Origin: Brevibacillus_D fluminis_A
GTDB lineage: Bacteria; Bacillota; Bacilli; Brevibacillales; Brevibacillaceae
DNA: 64,000 bases
Direction of reading: 5' to 3'
Assembly: GCF_052072235.1 (NCBI RefSeq)
Contig: NZ_CM125436.1
Location: 676,001-740,000, forward strand
Positions 61,065 to 64,000 of this stretch are shown piece by piece. Every line of letters begins with the position of its first letter. Position 1 is the first letter of the stretch. Both the position numbers and the translations under genes were made by a program. The notes below the pieces were generated by a model, which had not been told where the DNA came from, did no database searches, and was given only the letters and a program-made list of their open reading frames with translations.

Positions 61065-62729
61065 CTAAACCTCCATGATAATGGGGAGGATCATCGGCCG
61101 CTTTTTGGTTTTTTCATACAAAAATTGCCCGACGGCTTCCCGCATGCCTTGCTTCAAGCGGTTCCATTGGTTCACATTTTCTTCTTGCAGCCGGAGCAGG
61201 GCAGCGGTTGCGATCCGCGTCGCTTCCTCGATCAGTTCTTCCGATTCGGGCGCATAGACGAAGCCGCGGGAAATGAGGTCCGGGCCGGTCAAAATTTTGC
61301 CATCCGCCTTGCTGCGCGTAACGACGACCACCAAGATGCCGTCTTCGGAAAGGTGTTTGCGGTCGCGCAGGATCATGGTGCCGACATCGCCGATCCCCAG
61401 GCCATCCACGAGTGTATTTCCGGCAGGGATTTTGCGCTCCTGCCTGACCTGCGCGTTGTGGATGTCGACTACATCGCCGATGTTGAGGAGAAAGATGCGG
61501 TTCGGGTCGATGCCGATCGCCTCCGCCAGCAACCGATGCTGATAGAGCATGCGGTACTCGCCGTGGATCGGGATGAAATATTGGGGTTTCATCAGCGTAA
61601 GCATCAGCTTCAGCTCTTCCTGGCTGCCGTGTCCGGACACATGCATGCCGGTAACGCTGCCGGAACCGTAAATGACGTTGGCGCCGAGGATGAACAGGTT
61701 GTCCACGATCCGCGACACGTTGCGCTCGTTGCCAGGGATCGGCGTGGCGGACAAGATGACGGTGTCGCCGGGCTGAACTTTGATGTGCCGGTAGTTCGAT
61801 GTGGACAAGCGGGACAAGGCGGCCATCGGTTCTCCCTGGCTGCCTGTGCACAGAACGACCAGCTGGTCGGAATCGAGTTCGGCCGCTTCTTCGTTCTCCA
61901 GCAGCATGCCCTCGGGAATCCGCAGGTAGCCTTGCTCCGAGGCGATTTTCACGACATTGACCATGCTTCGTCCCAAGAGCGTCAGTTTTCGATTCGTCGC
62001 CTCCGCCGCGTCTACTACCTGCTGCAGACGGTAGACATTGGAGGCAAAAGTAGACACGAAGATTTTTTTCTCTGCTTTGCGGAATGCCTCCAGCAGATGA
62101 TCGCCTACGAGCCTTTCAGAGGGGGTAAAACCGGGACGCTCCGCATTGGTGCTTTCCGACAGAAGGACGAGCACGCCCTTTTGGCCGATTTCCGCCATGC
62201 GGTGAATGTCCGGGGTCTGATTGTTCACGGGACTCAAGTCAAATTTGAAATCGCCGGTATGGACAACGGTACCTTCCGGCGTTTCGCAGACGATGCCGAG
62301 GCAATCGGGGATGCTGTGATTCGTTTGGAAAAAGCTGACGTGGAGCGAACCGAACCGGATGGTCGATTTTGAATCGATGGGCGTCAGCTTTGACTTTTGC
62401 AGCAGACCGTGCTCTTTCAGCTTGGACCCGATCAAGCCCAGCGTGAGCTGCGTGCCATAGATAGGAATATTGATTTGTTTGAGCAAATAAGGAATCCCGC
62501 CGATATGATCCTCATGACCATGGGTCACCAGCAAGCCCCGGACTTTGTCCTGGTTTTCCAGCAAGTAGGAAACATCCGGAATAATCAGATCGACCCCGAG
62601 CAAGCTCTCGTCGGGAAATTTGGAGCCGCAATCAATCAAAAGGATGTCATCCCCGTACTGGATGCCATACATGTTTTTGCCGATCTCATAAACCCCGCCC
62701 AAGGCGAAGATGGAAAGCGCATGTTTCAA
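61065..62729 (-). CDS. rnj: Ribonuclease J
   Basis: 554 residues from TTG 62729, with AGGGGG six bases upstream. Beta-CASP metallo-beta-lactamase: 'THGHEDHIGG' metal site (about 69-78), 'HTGDFKFD', 'ESTNAERPGFTPSE' and 'HVSGHGSQEELKL', with a C-terminal domain ending 'KKRPMILPIIMEV'. The length is that of RNase J1/J2 (about 555). It is a 5'-3' exo- and endoribonuclease in mRNA turnover and 16S maturation. Bacillales usually carry two paralogues; I cannot tell J1 from J2 by eye, hence the generic symbol. Confidence 0.92.
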   Translation of the reverse strand: MKHALSIFALGGVYEIGKNMYGIQYGDDILLIDCGSKFPDESLLGVDLIIPDVSYLLENQDKVRGLLVTHGHEDHIGGIPYLLKQINIPIYGTQLTLGLIGSKLKEHGLLQKSKLTPIDSKSTIRFGSLHVSFFQTNHSIPDCLGIVCETPEGTVVHTGDFKFDLSPVNNQTPDIHRMAEIGQKGVLVLLSESTNAERPGFTPSERLVGDHLLEAFRKAEKKIFVSTFASNVYRLQQVVDAAEATNRKLTLLGRSMVNVVKIASEQGYLRIPEGMLLENEEAAELDSDQLVVLCTGSQGEPMAALSRLSTSNYRHIKVQPGDTVILSATPIPGNERNVSRIVDNLFILGANVIYGSGSVTGMHVSGHGSQEELKLMLTLMKPQYFIPIHGEYRMLYQHRLLAEAIGIDPNRIFLLNIGDVVDIHNAQVRQERKIPAGNTLVDGLGIGDVGTMILRDRKHLSEDGILVVVVTRSKADGKILTGPDLISRGFVYAPESEELIEEATRIATAALLRLQEENVNQWNRLKQGMREAVGQFLYEKTKKRPMILPIIMEV

Positions 62730-62800
62730 AGGAAGCCCCCCTGCAAATTGTGGCCTGGTTGGCTTTAGTATGCACAGGATTGCCAGTTTTTTTGCGAATA

Positions 62801-62839
62801 GAAAAAAGAAGCGACGGCAAGTACGCGCTTCGCTTCTTT
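62801..62839 (-). terminator. Rho-independent terminator (minus strand)
   Basis: Stem AAAGAAGCGA / TCGCTTCTTT (62805-62814 with 62830-62839); on the minus strand it runs into a T tract. It lies after the 41-residue ORF. Confidence 0.78.
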
Positions 62840-62853
62840 CACGCTTTCATCGG

Positions 62854-62979
62854 TTACTCGGCGGGGCGATTCGGTCCTTCGAGCTTCTTGTCCCCGTAGC
62901 CGTCTCTTTTTTCTGCTTCATAAGGCTCTTTTTCAGCAGCTTCGTTGCGGCGCAGCATTTCATCTTTTCTTCCAGCCAA
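62854..62979 (-). CDS. Small Lys/Glu-rich protein (41 residues)
   Basis: It starts at TTG 62979 with GGAGGT about nine bases upstream, and reads MAGRKDEMLRRNEAAEKEP and on to ...EGPNRPAE. Highly charged, no Cys, no membrane segment, predicted disordered or helical. The terminator 15 bp after the stop supports a real transcript. I do not recognise a family; it may be a spore or stress small protein, which is only a guess. Confidence 0.6.
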   Translation of the reverse strand: MAGRKDEMLRRNEAAEKEPYEAEKRDGYGDKKLEGPNRPAE

Positions 62980-63056
62980 GTGGGGTCAACCTCCATTTAC
63001 GTAATTGTAGTTGGCAGAATCAGGGGTTAGTGTCTCCTGTTTTTATAATCGTTATT

Positions 63057-63863
63057 TCAAGATTCGTCCTTCCCATACCTCGCCAACGCCCGCCATGTTG
63101 ATTCCAGCATCCGATTGCGCATATATTCGCCTTCCACGATCCGGACCCGTTTGCCCAGAAAGCGCAGCTTGGAGAGAACGTACTCCCGCTCTTCGAGCTG
63201 AAAGGTCAGCTTGATCCGGTACGTTTCACGCTCGTCGCTATATTCCACTTCTTTTTCAAAGCAGGAGAATGCGTACAAAATCCGCGAGAGTTCCTTGTTG
63301 TACAGCGGAATGACTTCGATCACGGCGGTTTCTTTGCGCGATTCGATGATTTTGGCGATATCGGTCAGGATGATCGCTACGGCTCGTTCGTCGAGCGGGC
63401 GTGGGCTGACGGAGACGATCGTTTGCAGCTTGGTCGACATCAGCGTATGATGGCGCAGGTGATACCAAAGCAAATACCATTCCCGCTTCACCATGGAATA
63501 TTCCAGCTTGTAGGGGAAGCCGCTCTGCTCGGTTTGCAAGCGGCCGCCTTTTGTTCGAAACGTCATGCGCATTCCAGCCTGCTCCAGCATGATGCGGCGG
63601 ATCGGGCTGATGAGCGGATGGTAGACGTGCTTTTCCTTGCTCTTCGCTTTTTCGCGGAAGCGGTCGCCCAAATCGAGGCTTTGCTCCGGCTGCAAGAGCG
63701 CACGCAGTTTTTCCCGCGTTTCCGCCGAGAAGGCGTCTGCGGCGGCGGGATGCTCCAGCATTGTTTTCAGCCAGGCCCGCTCATGCGAGGTGATCGTGAA
63801 TGCGCCCGTTTCGTCCAAGCGGGACATGACCTGGTAGTTGAAAATTTTTTCAAACAGATTCAT
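63057..63863 (-). CDS. WYL-domain protein
   Basis: 268 residues with GGAG upstream of the ATG. The central/C-terminal part has a WYL-type domain: 'HPLISPIRRIMLEQAGMRMTFRTKGG', 'PYKLEYSMVKREWYLLWYHLRHH' (the W-Y-L core) and a C-terminal extension. No clear N-terminal HTH; the first 60 residues are helical ('SHERAWLKTMLEHPAAADAF'). WYL domains sense nucleic acid or nucleotide ligands in transcription and defence regulators. Its start overlaps the end of another WYL gene by 14 bp, so the two are a coupled pair, probably partners. Confidence 0.78.
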   Translation of the reverse strand: MNLFEKIFNYQVMSRLDETGAFTITSHERAWLKTMLEHPAAADAFSAETREKLRALLQPEQSLDLGDRFREKAKSKEKHVYHPLISPIRRIMLEQAGMRMTFRTKGGRLQTEQSGFPYKLEYSMVKREWYLLWYHLRHHTLMSTKLQTIVSVSPRPLDERAVAIILTDIAKIIESRKETAVIEVIPLYNKELSRILYAFSCFEKEVEYSDERETYRIKLTFQLEEREYVLSKLRFLGKRVRIVEGEYMRNRMLESTWRALARYGKDES

Positions 63864-64000
63864 AGTACGCCTGAATCTCCTTCCACTCCGCGATGAACTC
63901 TTTTCGCAGCCAGCGCGGCTCCAAAACCTCGCAGCTCGACCCGAAGCTGCGGAGCCACGGCTTGATCTCCGTCGTGCCGTTTACCCAGATTTCATAGATA
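63850..64000 (-). CDS. WYL-domain transcriptional regulator, C-terminal end (truncated by window)
   Basis: Only the last ~49 codons are in the window. The frame reads 'SFGSSCEVLEPRWLRKEF' and ends 'EWKEIQAYYESV', the typical C-terminal extension of WYL regulators ('SFGxxxEVLEPxxLR'). The N-terminal part lies beyond 64000. Confidence 0.75.
   Translation of the reverse strand, partial: IYEIWVNGTTEIKPWLRSFGSSCEVLEPRWLRKEFIAEWKEIQAYYESV

Overview
The window reads as chromosomal DNA from a Gram-positive, low-to-mid-GC Bacillales bacterium, probably Brevibacillus-, Aneurinibacillus- or Effusibacillus/Tumebacillus-like; the genus is inference. The evidence is LPXTG- and SLH-anchored surface proteins, a class IV (PhaR/PhaC) polyhydroxyalkanoate cluster with a PhaQ-type repressor, RNase J, and strong purine-rich ribosome binding sites in front of ATG, GTG and TTG starts.

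Layout. 1-3324: C-terminal part of an LPKTG cell-wall adhesin. 3393-4698: two Crp/Fnr regulators on the minus strand, divergent from an HpaB-type flavin monooxygenase (5032-6522). 6703-13295: a four-gene Wadjet (JetD-A-B-C) SMC-type plasmid-defence operon, followed by a short LuxR-like HTH remnant. 13707-21552: a giant SLH surface-protein gene split by a 1774-bp IS200/IS605 element (TnpA plus TnpB). Its ends can be placed to the base, and removing it restores the reading frame. 21907-29202: a second giant SLH protein with beta-helix and beta-roll domains. 29489-41659: envelope polysaccharide region with three tandem-NodB proteins, a serine hydrolase, a nucleotide-sugar dehydrogenase, a PilZ-glycosyltransferase fusion, another deacetylase-like protein and a GH18 protein. 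41938-47515: Fur-box siderophore-binding lipoprotein, flavohemoglobin with a Crp/Fnr site, a third Crp/Fnr regulator, an aminotransferase fragment, a TIM-barrel hydrolase-like protein and a radical SAM/SPASM protein. 47790-49601: a 603-residue protein I do not recognise. 50051-55019: PHA genes (small helical protein, phaR, phaB, phaC, then phaQ, phaP and an SDR) interrupted by a tandem 281-bp palindromic repeat. 55149-60963: a sigma-54 activator and its apparent target operon (Fe-alcohol dehydrogenase, permease, succinate-semialdehyde dehydrogenase) behind a near-perfect -24/-12 promoter. 61065-64000: RNase J, a 41-residue ORF and two WYL-domain proteins, all on the minus strand.

How it fits together. 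The least expected signal is a promoter architecture found four times (13521, 21648, 32014, 33690): an 11-bp-phased direct repeat (TGTTCAGAAAA, then TGTTCA) exactly 28 bp from a TAnAaT -10 box. It precedes both giant SLH proteins, one tandem-NodB gene, and the tandem-NodB gene that begins the polysaccharide operon. This implies one OmpR/PhoB-type regulator for an envelope regulon. The PHA genes and the sigma-54 operon, which could oxidise 4-hydroxybutyrate to succinate, sit side by side and suggest hydroxyacid storage and use. No rRNA, tRNA or CRISPR array was seen.
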